A program made the translations under genes and the position numbers. This document shows positions 18,316 to 26,716 of a stretch of DNA of 64,000 nucleotides, piece by piece (the stretch's first letter is position 1; each line of letters starts with the position of its first letter). Below the pieces are notes generated by a model, which was given only the letters and a program-made list of their open reading frames with translations, was not told the origin of the DNA and searched no databases. Origin of the DNA: Streptomyces thermodiastaticus (GTDB taxonomy: Bacteria > Actinomycetota > Actinomycetes > Streptomycetales > Streptomycetaceae); the NCBI RefSeq assembly GCF_014656135.1, contig NZ_BNBV01000015.1, forward strand, positions 62,001 through 126,000. Direction: 5' to 3'.

Positions 18316-19245
18316 ATGACCGTCATCGTTCGCGAGGTGCGCGCCGACCAGCGCGCCGATCTGGAGGGCTTCGCCCGCGTACGGGACCGGGCGCTGCCCT
18401 GGATGCTGTACACCGCCGACGCGCTGGCCCACGACCTGGCCCATATGCCGCCCGAGGCGCACTACCGCCCACTGGTGGCGGTCGCGGACGGGGAGGTGAT
18501 CGGGACGGCGCAGGTGCACATGGTGCACGACAGCAGCGATCCCGGGGTGGGCAGCGTCAACGTGTACGTCGACCCCCGGCACACGGGTCGTGGCGCCGGC
18601 AGCCTGCTGGTGCGGGCCGCCGAGGAGTACCTGGCCACGCTCGGCGCGGTGCGGATCTGCTCCTGGGTGCTGGACGAGCCGGGCAACCGTGCCTTCGCCG
18701 AACGGCGCGGCTACCACAGCGGCCGCTCCGCCCACTTCCTCCGCCTGGACCTGGTACGCGGGACGCTTCCGCCGCTGACGGACCCGCCGCCGGGTGTGGA
18801 GCTGCGCCGGGGCAGCGACTTCGCCGGCGATCCGCGTCCCCTCTTCGAGCTGGACGCGCAGACGACCGCCGACGAACCGAGCGATGTGTCCTACGAGCTC
18901 ACCGACTACGAGGCCTGGCTGGCGGAGACCTGGCGGCATCCGCTGTTCAGCCCCGAGCTGACGTCGGTGGTCCTGGTCGACGGCCGTCCCGTGGCGTTCA
19001 CCATGGCCCGCACGGACGGCGGCACCCGGTACGGCACCTCGATGACGGGCACCGCCCGCCCGTTCCGCGGCCGGGGTTTGGCCAAGCTCGCCAAGACCGA
19101 CTCCCTGCACCGGGCCCGGGCCGCCGGGTGCACCGAGGCCCTGACCGGCAACGACACCGGCAACGGGCCGATGCTGGCGATCAACAAGTGGCTCGGGTAC
19201 GAGGTGTGCGCCACGGAGGTCCGCTACCTCCGCGACCTGGGCTGA
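18316..19245 (+). CDS. tandem GNAT-family N-acetyltransferase
   Basis: A 309-residue protein with two GNAT folds. The first (about residues 1-150) has the acetyl-CoA loop VDPRHTGRGAGSLLV; the second (about 165-305) has ARPFRGRGLAKLAKTDSLH followed by NDTGNGPMLAINKWLGYE, the N-x-x-x-x-x-N arrangement of the mycothiol-synthase-like and related two-domain actinobacterial enzymes. Both acetyl-CoA loops look intact. Start taken at ATG 18316; a GTG at 18292 would add a poorly conserved stretch. The acceptor substrate is unknown. Confidence 0.83.
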   Translation: MTVIVREVRADQRADLEGFARVRDRALPWMLYTADALAHDLAHMPPEAHYRPLVAVADGEVIGTAQVHMVHDSSDPGVGSVNVYVDPRHTGRGAGSLLVRAAEEYLATLGAVRICSWVLDEPGNRAFAERRGYHSGRSAHFLRLDLVRGTLPPLTDPPPGVELRRGSDFAGDPRPLFELDAQTTADEPSDVSYELTDYEAWLAETWRHPLFSPELTSVVLVDGRPVAFTMARTDGGTRYGTSMTGTARPFRGRGLAKLAKTDSLHRARAAGCTEALTGNDTGNGPMLAINKWLGYEVCATEVRYLRDLG

Positions 19246-19281
19246 CACCGCCCCGCAGGGCGCGCCGGACAGGGCGGTGTC
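19244..19281. terminator. hairpin between the GNAT and methyltransferase genes
   Basis: GACACCGCCC / GGGCGGTGTC arms with an 18-base loop, between convergent genes and touching the GNAT stop codon. Confidence 0.45.
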
Positions 19282-19316
19282 GCATCTGTTCGTCCGTCCG
19301 CCCTCCCGCGGCCGGC

Positions 19317-19943
19317 TCACACCGTCGCCACCACCGCGTACCGCTCGTCGTCCACCTCCTTCCCCCACAGTCGCGCATCCCCGGACAGCTGTTCGACCTG
19401 GGTGTGATCCACGAGAGGGGCGAGAAGAGTGAGGAGGCGATCCGTGGGTATGCCGACCGGGGTGAGCGTGCCCCAGACACCCTCGACGAGGACCAGCCGC
19501 CCCGCCGGGCGCAGCAACGACCGCCAGTGCCGCAGCGCACCGGCGGGGTCGGGCAGCGCCCACAGCACATGGCGCACCAGGACGACGTCGAAGCGCCGCC
19601 CGCCCACCGGGGGTTGTGCGGCGTCCCCGGCCAGGAACTCCGCGTCGTACCCGGCCGGCTTGGCGCGGGCGCGCTCCAGCATGTTCGCGGACAGGTCCAC
19701 GCCGGTGACCCGGTGCCCCTGCTCGGCGGCCAGGAGCGACAGGCTGCCGGTGCCGCAGCCCAGGTCGAGGACGTCGGCGGGAGCGGCCGGCAGCCAGCCG
19801 CGCAGCCGCTCGGCCCAGGCGGCCCGCACCTGCGGATCGCGCAGTCCGTGATCGGGTTCGTCGTCGAAGTCCGCCGCCTGGGCGTCCCAGTCCACGGGCC
19901 CCTGGGCCGCCCCCTGGTCACCGGTCGTCGTCTGTGCACGCAT
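19317..19943 (-). CDS. class I SAM-dependent methyltransferase
   Basis: A 208-residue methyltransferase. Motif I is VLDLGCGTGSLSLLA, followed by GVDLSANML, the motif II region FDVVLVRHVLWALPDP, and LRPAGRLVLVEG. The fold matches UbiE/type 11 methyltransferases that act on small molecules. The ATG at 19943 (MRAQTTTGDQ) is preferred; an upstream ATG at 19994 would add 17 residues that look like promoter sequence. Substrate unknown and no biosynthetic neighbours. Confidence 0.85.
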   Translation of the reverse strand: MRAQTTTGDQGAAQGPVDWDAQAADFDDEPDHGLRDPQVRAAWAERLRGWLPAAPADVLDLGCGTGSLSLLAAEQGHRVTGVDLSANMLERARAKPAGYDAEFLAGDAAQPPVGGRRFDVVLVRHVLWALPDPAGALRHWRSLLRPAGRLVLVEGVWGTLTPVGIPTDRLLTLLAPLVDHTQVEQLSGDARLWGKEVDDERYAVVATV

Positions 19944-20080
19944 GGCACTCAGAGTGACACCCGCCACTGACAACCGGTTCGTGACGGCCACCACAGACAG
20001 AACGGCATCGATCAGGAACTCTCGCCCGAAAGGTCTACCTCCGGGAGAACACGGAACCCGGGGAGACGAAGGAGGCAGTG

Positions 20081-20215
20081 ATGCGCCGTATCACCGTGCA
20101 GAAGCTTCCGAGGAAGTCGGACGCCCGCCGGATCCGGGAGGAGGCCGACGAACGCCCCGGCGCACGGCCGGAGGTGCGCAAGGACATCGCCCGCACCTGG
20201 TGGCCGGACGCCTGA
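20081..20215 (+). CDS. 44-residue basic protein
   Basis: A short frame beginning MRRITVQKLPRKSDARRI and ending ARTWWPDA. It is missed by length filters but is preceded by a near-perfect GGAGG five bases before the ATG (GAAGGAGGCAGTG). It is highly charged (many Arg, Glu, Asp), helical in character, and has third-position GC typical of real genes here. No known domain. It lies between the divergent methyltransferase and the convergent lipase. Confidence 0.5.
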   Translation: MRRITVQKLPRKSDARRIREEADERPGARPEVRKDIARTWWPDA

Positions 20216-20307
20216 CCCACGACTCGGGACACGCAACGCGCGCGAACTCCCGACCCACAACGCGCGCGGCGCCGCGGTCCCGGCTCCTGGACGGCTCGGA
20301 CGGCGAC

Positions 20308-20341
20308 GGGGCCCGTCCGGCGCTCGGGCCGGACAGGCCCC
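20308..20341. terminator. hairpin downstream of the alpha/beta lipase gene
   Basis: Fourteen-base imperfect arms (GGGGCCCGTCCGGC / GCCGGACAGGCCCC, one mismatch), sixteen bases beyond the minus-strand lipase stop; it could also serve the small plus-strand gene. Confidence 0.55.
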
Positions 20342-20356
20342 CGGTGAACCGACCGG

Positions 20357-21235
20357 TCAGCTGACGGCGGACGCGCAGGTGGTCGGGGTGGCGTGGGCCG
20401 GATCGAGAGCGTTGGCCACCTCGTGGTGGGCGATGCGGTCGCTCAGAGCGATCGCCAGGTGCTCGGACACGTCGGCCGGGCACAGGTCCTGCAGCAGCAC
20501 GTTGTGCACGTCGGGGCCGCTCAGGAACTGGCTGCGCCAGGGAGTGACGACCTCGTCGTACCGGGTGGCGATGACGGTGTAGTGCACGCCGGGCACGGTG
20601 TCGCCGCCGGCGTTGAGCTTGGTGAGGAAGTCGGAGCCGGCGATCTGGTCGGCGATGGCGGGGGTGGCGGTGTCGAGCAGGTCGCTCGCACCGGGGAAGT
20701 ACTTCAGCAGCTCGGTGAGACCGAGCAGGGTGGTGCCGTGGTTGCTGGGGGCGATGCCCACGAGGGCGTTGACCTTGGCCGCGCCACCGAGGAACTTCAG
20801 GTAGTAGCGGGGCATCATGCCGCCCTGCGAGTGGCCCACGATGTCGACCTCGGCGGCACCGGTGGCCGCGAGCACCTTGTCGACGAAGGCGGACAGCTCC
20901 TGCGCCGACTTCTCGATGGGCCCGAGACCGCAGAAGACGGGCACGCCCGGCAGCCGGCCGTAGTCGAAGGAGTAGACGCAGTACCCACGGTCCTGCAGGT
21001 ACGGGGCGAGGGAGAGCCAGTTGTCGACGGAGTTGCCGAAGGTGCCGTGGACCAGGACGACGGGGCGGGGGTGGGCTGCGGACGGCTTGCAGTCGTAGTC
21101 GTTCCAGCCGGAGCTGGGGGCGCTTGCGGCGGAGGCGTCGGAGGCGTGGGCGGCGGCAGCCGGGACGGTGGCGACGGCGACGGCCAGGAGCAGCGCGGCC
21201 AGATGTCTCAGCGCTCGCGCGACAGGCAGCATCAT
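20357..21235 (-). CDS. secreted alpha/beta-hydrolase lipase (triacylglycerol lipase type)
   Basis: A 292-residue extracellular lipase. The signal peptide covers about residues 1-30 (hydrophobic core ending AAAAHA). The mature enzyme has VVLVHGTFGNS (oxyanion region), the nucleophile elbow IVGHSQGGMMPRYY, a later Asp and a His near IAHHEVANALDP. It resembles Streptomyces lipases related to Pseudomonas/Burkholderia family I and the lipase group with Cys-bridged loops. The start is set by AAGGAG nine bases before the first of two adjacent ATG codons (21235). Closed by the hairpin at 20308-20341. Confidence 0.92.
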   Translation of the reverse strand: MMLPVARALRHLAALLLAVAVATVPAAAAHASDASAASAPSSGWNDYDCKPSAAHPRPVVLVHGTFGNSVDNWLSLAPYLQDRGYCVYSFDYGRLPGVPVFCGLGPIEKSAQELSAFVDKVLAATGAAEVDIVGHSQGGMMPRYYLKFLGGAAKVNALVGIAPSNHGTTLLGLTELLKYFPGASDLLDTATPAIADQIAGSDFLTKLNAGGDTVPGVHYTVIATRYDEVVTPWRSQFLSGPDVHNVLLQDLCPADVSEHLAIALSDRIAHHEVANALDPAHATPTTCASAVS

Positions 21236-21622
21236 GCGATCTCCTTGCGACACGAGGGAGGTGCGGTGGCACTACGCCCCTGTGATCCGGATCACGAGGA
21301 TGCTGTTCATTCGTCAAGTTACGGACCAGTAGTCCGGGTGTGAAGTTACGTGTCGGTAAAAAATCCGACGGTGGAAGGAATCGGGGCAGCGCGCCTGCGG
21401 ACGGGGTGTCAGGCGGAGGTGGCAGCACGGTTGTTCAGGCGGGCGGCGCCGTGCGGCCGTCGGGGGTGGGTGAACTGCGGACGCCGACGAGAAGACGGCT
21501 CTAGGTCAGGCCTCGGCCAGGCGCCCATGACAGGGCCTCAACGGGCGGGAGACACCTTGCCGGAATCGGTGAAACTCATGTAAACCACGGCTCCTGCGCC
21601 GTAAACCCGCAGATCGCGCACT
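21236..21622. other. non-coding stretch between lipase start and CRISPR array
   Basis: The left 120 bases are AT-richer and should carry the lipase promoter on the minus strand. Short frames spanning the repeats encode only the Arg/Gly/Pro peptides typical of translated CRISPR sequence. Confidence 0.5.
21560..21622 (+). promoter_or_regulatory. probable CRISPR leader
   Basis: The stretch just before the first repeat contains GGTGAAACTCATGTAAAC and GTAAACCCGCAG, similar to the AT-richer leaders of actinobacterial type I-E arrays as I remember them. Repeat decay at the opposite end agrees with the leader being on this side. Confidence 0.45.
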
Positions 21623-21808
21623 CGGCTCCCCGCGCGTGCGGGGATGGACCCGCCTCCAGGTTCTGGTCGGAGTCGTCCAGTTCCGGCTCCCCGCGCGTGC
21701 GGGGATGGACCCCAGTTCCTCAGCAGCCACGCCACGGTCTGCTCCCCGCGCACGCGGGGTTGGGCGCATGCACTACCCGGATCCCCGCACACGCGGGACC
21801 CCCCTCAA
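21623..21808 (+). CRISPR. small decaying type I-E-like CRISPR array
   Basis: Two near-identical 29-base repeats (21623-21651 and 21684-21712; core CTCCCCGCGCGTGCGGGG then ATGGACCC) flank one 32-base spacer (21652-21683), the exact spacing of Streptomyces type I-E arrays. A third, diverged repeat begins at about 21739 after only 26 bases, and a fourth remnant (ATCCCCGCACACGCGGGA) follows at 21779. No cas genes are in the window. The array touches the 3' end of the Y-family polymerase gene. Confidence 0.85.
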
Positions 21809-22809
21809 GCCGCCCACCCCGCCCAAGTCCCCAGACTCACCAGACCCCCCAAAGCCCCCGGCATCACCGCCCGCGGCCCGAACCTCGCCCGCGCTCGGTC
21901 CGCGACCTCCTCGATGCGGCGGGCCTTGTCGTCGGCGGGGTCGAAGCTGAGCTGGTGGGTGGCCTGTTCGGCGGGGGCCAGGCCCTCGGTGCGCAGGGCG
22001 AGGGCGCGGACCCGGGCGCGTTGCAGGCCCAGGGACTCGTACATGCCGTAGGCGGTCCGGGTCAGGGCTGCCGAGTGGGCGGTGGGTTCGGGCAGGGTGC
22101 GGGTGCGGGTCGTGGCGGACCTGTCGGCGTAGCGCACGGTGAGGGTCAGGGCGCGGCAGACCGTGCCGGAGGTGCGCAGCCGGGCGCCCAGTTCCTCGGC
22201 GGCCGACAGCAGGGCCCGGCGGTGGCGGTCGGGGTCCAGCTCGTCGCGGTCGAAGGGGCGTTCCGCGGCCAGGGAGCGCGAGAGGGAGTCGGGGACGACC
22301 CGGCTGCGGTCGATGCCGTTGGCCTTCTCGTGCAGTTCGCGGCCCGCCTTCGCGCCGACCAGGCGCTGGAGCGTGGACTGGGGTGCGGCGGCGACCCGGC
22401 CGAGGGTGTCCAGGCCGTACTCGCCCAGGGTGCGGGCGGTGGCCGCGCCGACGCCGGGCAGTGCGGTGACGGGCTGGTCGGCGAGGAACGCGGTGACGGC
22501 GTCCTCGGACACCGCGCAGGTCACGCCGGGCCGGGCGGCTCGCCGGGCCATGCGGGCCAGCATCGGGCCGGGTCCGGCGCCGATGAGGCAGTCAACGCCG
22601 TAGCGGGCGAGTGCGCGCACCCGGATCACCGAGGCGAGTTCGACGGCGTCGCGTCCGAAGTACCGTTCGGCGCCGCGCAGATCGGCCAGGGCGCCGTCCG
22701 GCGGCAGTGCCTGGACGACCGGGGTGAACTCCTCCAGCAGTCCGAGCAGTTCCGGCAGGGCCGTCTCGCCGGGCGAGGGCAGCTGGAAACGTACGCAGAG
22801 AACGGTCAT
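21805..22809 (-). CDS. Y-family DNA polymerase-like protein (ImuB-like)
   Basis: A 334-residue protein with the Y-family palm/fingers/little-finger layout: helix-hairpin-helix LPGVGAATARTLGEYGLDTL near residue 150 and a little finger ending near residue 280. The catalytic carboxylates seem lost: the N-terminal D-x-D strand reads VLCVRFQLPS and the usual DEA motif reads PDGALADL. This is the state of ImuB, the non-catalytic partner of DnaE2 in mycobacteria. QLSFD near residue 295 fits a beta-clamp-binding motif. Its ATG overlaps the dnaE2 stop by four bases (ATGA), so the two are coupled. No ImuA-like gene is adjacent. Confidence 0.8.
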   Translation of the reverse strand: MTVLCVRFQLPSPGETALPELLGLLEEFTPVVQALPPDGALADLRGAERYFGRDAVELASVIRVRALARYGVDCLIGAGPGPMLARMARRAARPGVTCAVSEDAVTAFLADQPVTALPGVGAATARTLGEYGLDTLGRVAAAPQSTLQRLVGAKAGRELHEKANGIDRSRVVPDSLSRSLAAERPFDRDELDPDRHRRALLSAAEELGARLRTSGTVCRALTLTVRYADRSATTRTRTLPEPTAHSAALTRTAYGMYESLGLQRARVRALALRTEGLAPAEQATHQLSFDPADDKARRIEEVADRARARFGPRAVMPGALGGLVSLGTWAGWAA

Positions 22810-25800
22810 CCCGCACTCCCTGGACTCTGGTGCCACAACGTCCTTCCGCTCGGGGATCCTTCGCCGGCCGGCCGCAGGTCCGCCCAGGGGTGCATCTGGT
22901 AGCCGGTGGACATGCGGATCCGGCGGCCTGCCCGGGCGGTCTCCAGCGGGTCCTGGGCGGCGGAGCCGGCGGGTGCCGGCCGGCCGTCCGAGCCGGCGAG
23001 CCGGGCCCGCGACGCTCCCGTGCCGTCGCCGTCCGGCGCGCCCCGCGCGTCCTTGCCGGCCGGTGTGCCGTGCGTGTCCCCGCCGGCCGAGCGCGCCAGC
23101 CGGGCCGCCACCTCCTCCAGGCCGCCCTCGGCGCGCAGTGCGGCCAGGTCGGCGAGGTTCCAGGCGGCGGTTCCCACCACGCTCAGGCTGTGCGGGCCGC
23201 GCCGCTGCACGGTGCCGCGCACCAGCAGCAGCCAGGAGTGGAAGACGGTGTGCGCGCAGGCGTCGTGGGAGTCGTCGAAGAAGGCGAGGTCGACCAGGCC
23301 GGTGCCGTCGTCCAGCGTGGTGAAGATGACCCGCCGGCCGGAGCGGATCGGCGGGGTCTGGGTGGCCGCCTTGGCACCGGCGACCAGCACCGTCTCGCCG
23401 TGCCGGACCTCGCGCAGCCGGCGGGCGGAGACCACGCCCAGCTCGTCGAGGAAGGCCCGGTGGTCGTCCATCAGGTTGTGGGAGACGTCCATCGACAGCA
23501 CGCCCAGTTCGGCGCTGAGCCGCTCGGCGTCGGACAGGTCGGGCAGGCCGGCCGCGGCGGTCTTCCGGCCGCCGGACAGGGGCAGCTGTCCGCCGCCGGC
23601 GCCGCGGGTGCCGCGGTGCAGCTCGGCCAGGTGCAGTTGCAGGTCGCGGCGGTTGGCGCCGAAGGCGTCGAGCGCGCCCACCTGGGCGAGGCGGGCGGCG
23701 ACCGGGCGGCTGGGCCGGGCCCGCTCCCAGAAGTCCAGCAGCGAGGCGTACGGCTGCCCGTCCGCGATCCGCCGCGCCTCGGCCTCGCTGATGCCGTGCA
23801 CGTCGCACAGGGCCAGGCGAAGTCCCCATATACCGGACGAACGACCCCGTGTCACCCCCTTGGAGTCAGACACCAGTTCGATACGGTGAGCGACTCCCGA
23901 CTTGTTCACGTCCAGCGGCAGGATCGGCACCCCGCGCCGCCGCGCGTCCGCCAGCAGCAGCCGCTTGGGATACATCCCGGGGTCGTGGGTGAGCAGTCCG
24001 GCGTAGAAGGCGGCCGGGTGATGGGCCTTCAGCCAGGCCGACTGGTACGTGGGCACGGCGAAGGCGACCGCGTGCGCCTTGCAGAAGCCGTACGAGCCGA
24101 AGGCCTCGACGATCTCCCAGGTGCGCTGGATCGTTTCTGCGTCGTATCCGCGGGCCGCCGCGCTCTGCGCGAACCACACCTTGATCCGCCCCTGCGACTC
24201 CGGGTCGGACAGCCCGCGGCGCACCCGGTCCGCCTCGTCGCGTCCGCAGCCGGTCATGATGTCGACGATGTGGATGATCTGCTCGTGGAAGACGACGACG
24301 CCGTAGGTCTCCTCCAGCGGCCCGCGCAGGTCCGGGTGCGGATAACGCACCGGGGCCCGCCCGTGCCGGGCCTCGATGAACGGCCGCACCATGTCGGCGG
24401 CGACCGGGCCGGGCCGGAAGAGGGAGATGTCCACGGCCAGGTCGTGGAAGTCGGCCGGCTGCAGACGCCCGACCAGGTCCCGCTGGCCGGGCGACTCGAT
24501 CTGGAAGCAGCCGAGCGTCTCGGCGGAGCGGATCAGCCGGTACGTCGCCGGGTCGTCGCCGGGCAGGGCGTCCAGGTCGATGCGCTCCCCCGTGGCCCGC
24601 TCCACCTCGGCGACGGCGTGCGCCATCGCCGACTGCATCCGCACGCCCAGCACGTCCAGCTTGAGCAGGCCGAGGTCCTCCACGTCGTCCTTGTCGAACT
24701 GGGACATGGGAAAGCCCTCACCGCTGGTGGGCACCACCGGGGTGCGCGACAGCAGAGAGGCGTCGGACAGCAGCACCCCGCAGGGGTGCATGGCGACCCC
24801 GCGCGGCAGCGCGTCCAGGGCCTCGACCAGCTCCCACAGCCTGCCGTACCGCTCCTGCTCCCCCGCCAGCTCCTTCAGCTCGGGAAGTTCCTGAAGGGCC
24901 GCGCGGGCGTCGCGGGCGCGGATGTGCGGGAAGGACTTGGCGATGCGGTCGATCTCGGCGGGGTCCAGGGACAGGGCGGCACCCACGTCGCGGATGGCGT
25001 GGCGGACGCGGTACGTCTCCGGCATGGAGACCGTGGCGACCCGCTCGGCGCCGAACCGGTCGATGATCGCGCGGTAGACCTCCAGGCGGCGGGCGGACTC
25101 CACGTCGATGTCGATGTCGGGCAGGACCATCCGCCGCTTGGACAGGAAGCGCTCCATGAGCAGTCCGTGCTCGACGGGGTCGGCGTGGGCGATGCCGAGC
25201 AGATGGTTGACGAGAGAGCCCGCGCCGGAGCCGCGCGCCGCGACCCGGATGCCCATCTTCCGTACGTCGTCCACGACCTGGGCGACGGTGAGGAAGTAGG
25301 TGGCGAAGCCGTGGTAGGCGATGATGTCCAGTTCCTCGTGCATCCGCTCCCAGTAGGCGCGCCGGCCGGCGTAGCCGCGCAGCACCATGCCGGCGGCCGC
25401 CCGGGAGGCGAGCGTGCGCTGGGCGGTGCGGCGGGCGGCGCCGACCAGGTGCGGCTCGGGGAAGTGGACGGTGCCCATGCCGAGGTCGTCCTCGGGGTCG
25501 ACCAGGCACGCGGCGGCCGTGGCCTCGGTCTGCTCCAGCAGGCGGCGGGCGGTCTCGCGCCGGAAGCCCGCGGACTCCACGATCCGTTCGGCCGCGTGCA
25601 GCATGGCGCCGGGGTCCTTCAGCCAGGCCTCACCGGAGTCCCGTTCCTTGGCGGGGTCGATGGGGACCAGGCGGCGGGCGGCGTCCAGGACGTCGGCGAC
25701 CGGCCCCTGGCCGGGGTCGGCGTAGCGGACGGCGTTGCTGAGCACGGGCCGGACGCGCTGCTCGGCGGCGAAGCCGACGGTGCGGGCGGCCAGACGCAGG

Positions 25801-26390
25801 GAGCCGGGCCCGGTGCCCGTGCGGCCGTGCCAGACGGCCTCCAGCCGCAGGGCGTCGCCGTAGACCTCACGCCAGGGCACGAGGAGCCGCGCGGCCCGGT
25901 CGGGGCGGCCGGCGGCCAGCGCTCGGCCGACGTCGGAGTCGGGGCCGAGCAGCACGATCAGTCCGTCGCCGTGGTTGTCGGACCAGGCGAGCCGGGGGGT
26001 TGCGTCGGCGGTGTGGGCGGCGGTGACCAGGCGGCACAGGTCGGCCCAGCCGCGGGCGCCGTCCCGGGCGAGGAAGGTCACGCGGGGAGCCGACTCGTCG
26101 ACGAAGGCGCCGCCGCGCACCGGTGCCCGGCGCCGTTCGGGCCGGGCGGGCGTCTGCTGCCGCACCGGCTCGGGGCCGGCCACCGCCAGGTCTGCCCCGA
26201 ACAGCGGACGCACCCCCGCCGCCGCGCACGCCTTGGCGAAGCGCACCGCACCGGCCAGGGTGTCGCGGTCGGTGAGCGCGAGAGCGTCCATGCCCCGTTC
26301 GGCGGCACGCTCGGCCAGCCGCTCCGGGTGCGAGGCGCCGTAGCGCAGGGAGAACCCGGAGACGGTGTGCAGATGTGTGAAGCGCGGCAC
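22806..26390 (-). CDS. dnaE2: error-prone DNA polymerase III alpha subunit
   Basis: A 1194-residue C-family polymerase of the DnaE2/ImuC class, which carries out damage-induced mutagenic synthesis. The PHP domain starts at once (FTHLHTVSGFSLRYGASHPE). The catalytic palm has PDIDIDVES at about residue 427, then helix-hairpin-helix and OB-fold regions; the C-terminus lacks the tau-binding domain of DnaE1. GTG at 26390 follows GGAGG with five-base spacing and gives the usual PRFTHLHT start. Downstream coupling with the ImuB-like gene supports a mutasome role. SOS control is likely by family but I saw no clear LexA box. Confidence 0.94.
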   Translation of the reverse strand: MPRFTHLHTVSGFSLRYGASHPERLAERAAERGMDALALTDRDTLAGAVRFAKACAAAGVRPLFGADLAVAGPEPVRQQTPARPERRRAPVRGGAFVDESAPRVTFLARDGARGWADLCRLVTAAHTADATPRLAWSDNHGDGLIVLLGPDSDVGRALAAGRPDRAARLLVPWREVYGDALRLEAVWHGRTGTGPGSLRLAARTVGFAAEQRVRPVLSNAVRYADPGQGPVADVLDAARRLVPIDPAKERDSGEAWLKDPGAMLHAAERIVESAGFRRETARRLLEQTEATAAACLVDPEDDLGMGTVHFPEPHLVGAARRTAQRTLASRAAAGMVLRGYAGRRAYWERMHEELDIIAYHGFATYFLTVAQVVDDVRKMGIRVAARGSGAGSLVNHLLGIAHADPVEHGLLMERFLSKRRMVLPDIDIDVESARRLEVYRAIIDRFGAERVATVSMPETYRVRHAIRDVGAALSLDPAEIDRIAKSFPHIRARDARAALQELPELKELAGEQERYGRLWELVEALDALPRGVAMHPCGVLLSDASLLSRTPVVPTSGEGFPMSQFDKDDVEDLGLLKLDVLGVRMQSAMAHAVAEVERATGERIDLDALPGDDPATYRLIRSAETLGCFQIESPGQRDLVGRLQPADFHDLAVDISLFRPGPVAADMVRPFIEARHGRAPVRYPHPDLRGPLEETYGVVVFHEQIIHIVDIMTGCGRDEADRVRRGLSDPESQGRIKVWFAQSAAARGYDAETIQRTWEIVEAFGSYGFCKAHAVAFAVPTYQSAWLKAHHPAAFYAGLLTHDPGMYPKRLLLADARRRGVPILPLDVNKSGVAHRIELVSDSKGVTRGRSSGIWGLRLALCDVHGISEAEARRIADGQPYASLLDFWERARPSRPVAARLAQVGALDAFGANRRDLQLHLAELHRGTRGAGGGQLPLSGGRKTAAAGLPDLSDAERLSAELGVLSMDVSHNLMDDHRAFLDELGVVSARRLREVRHGETVLVAGAKAATQTPPIRSGRRVIFTTLDDGTGLVDLAFFDDSHDACAHTVFHSWLLLVRGTVQRRGPHSLSVVGTAAWNLADLAALRAEGGLEEVAARLARSAGGDTHGTPAGKDARGAPDGDGTGASRARLAGSDGRPAPAGSAAQDPLETARAGRRIRMSTGYQMHPWADLRPAGEGSPSGRTLWHQSPGSAG

Positions 26391-26716
26391 ACACACCTCC
26401 CGCCTCGTGAGCCGGTCCGTCCCGGACACGCTCTCGAACATCAGTTCACTCCCTACGACACCACCATACCTCCCCTCCCGAACATGTGTACGACATCCGT
26501 TCGAGCACCTCCCACCTGCGCAAACGCATTCCGGCGCCCCGCTGCCGCAGTCCGGGAGAGCACAGGGAGGACCCGGGAGCACCCGGGAGACCGGCGGGGG
26601 AACGCCGGAGCATGCGGGAAGAACGGCGGAGAACGCGGGAGAACGGGCGAGAATGCGGGAAGCCCCGCCCTCGCTGTGCGAGGACGGGGCTCCCGCGGGT
26701 GCCGGACGGCGGAGTC
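26391..26716. other. intergenic region with purine-rich repeats
   Basis: The part next to dnaE2 (26440-26520) is AT-richer and probably its promoter. From 26555 to 26660 runs a degenerate series of GGGAG / GCGGGAGAAC units. The terminator at 26661-26691 follows. Confidence 0.5.
26661..26691 (-). terminator. hairpin terminator of the first protease gene
   Basis: AGCCCCGCCCTCG / CGAGGACGGGGCT arms (one bulge/mismatch) and a short loop, 26 bases after the minus-strand stop. Confidence 0.75.

Noticed and set aside
21538..21950. Several overlapping frames giving Arg/Gly/Pro-rich peptides (such as HPRTRGEP)
   Set aside because: These are translations of the CRISPR repeats, a well-known annotation artefact.
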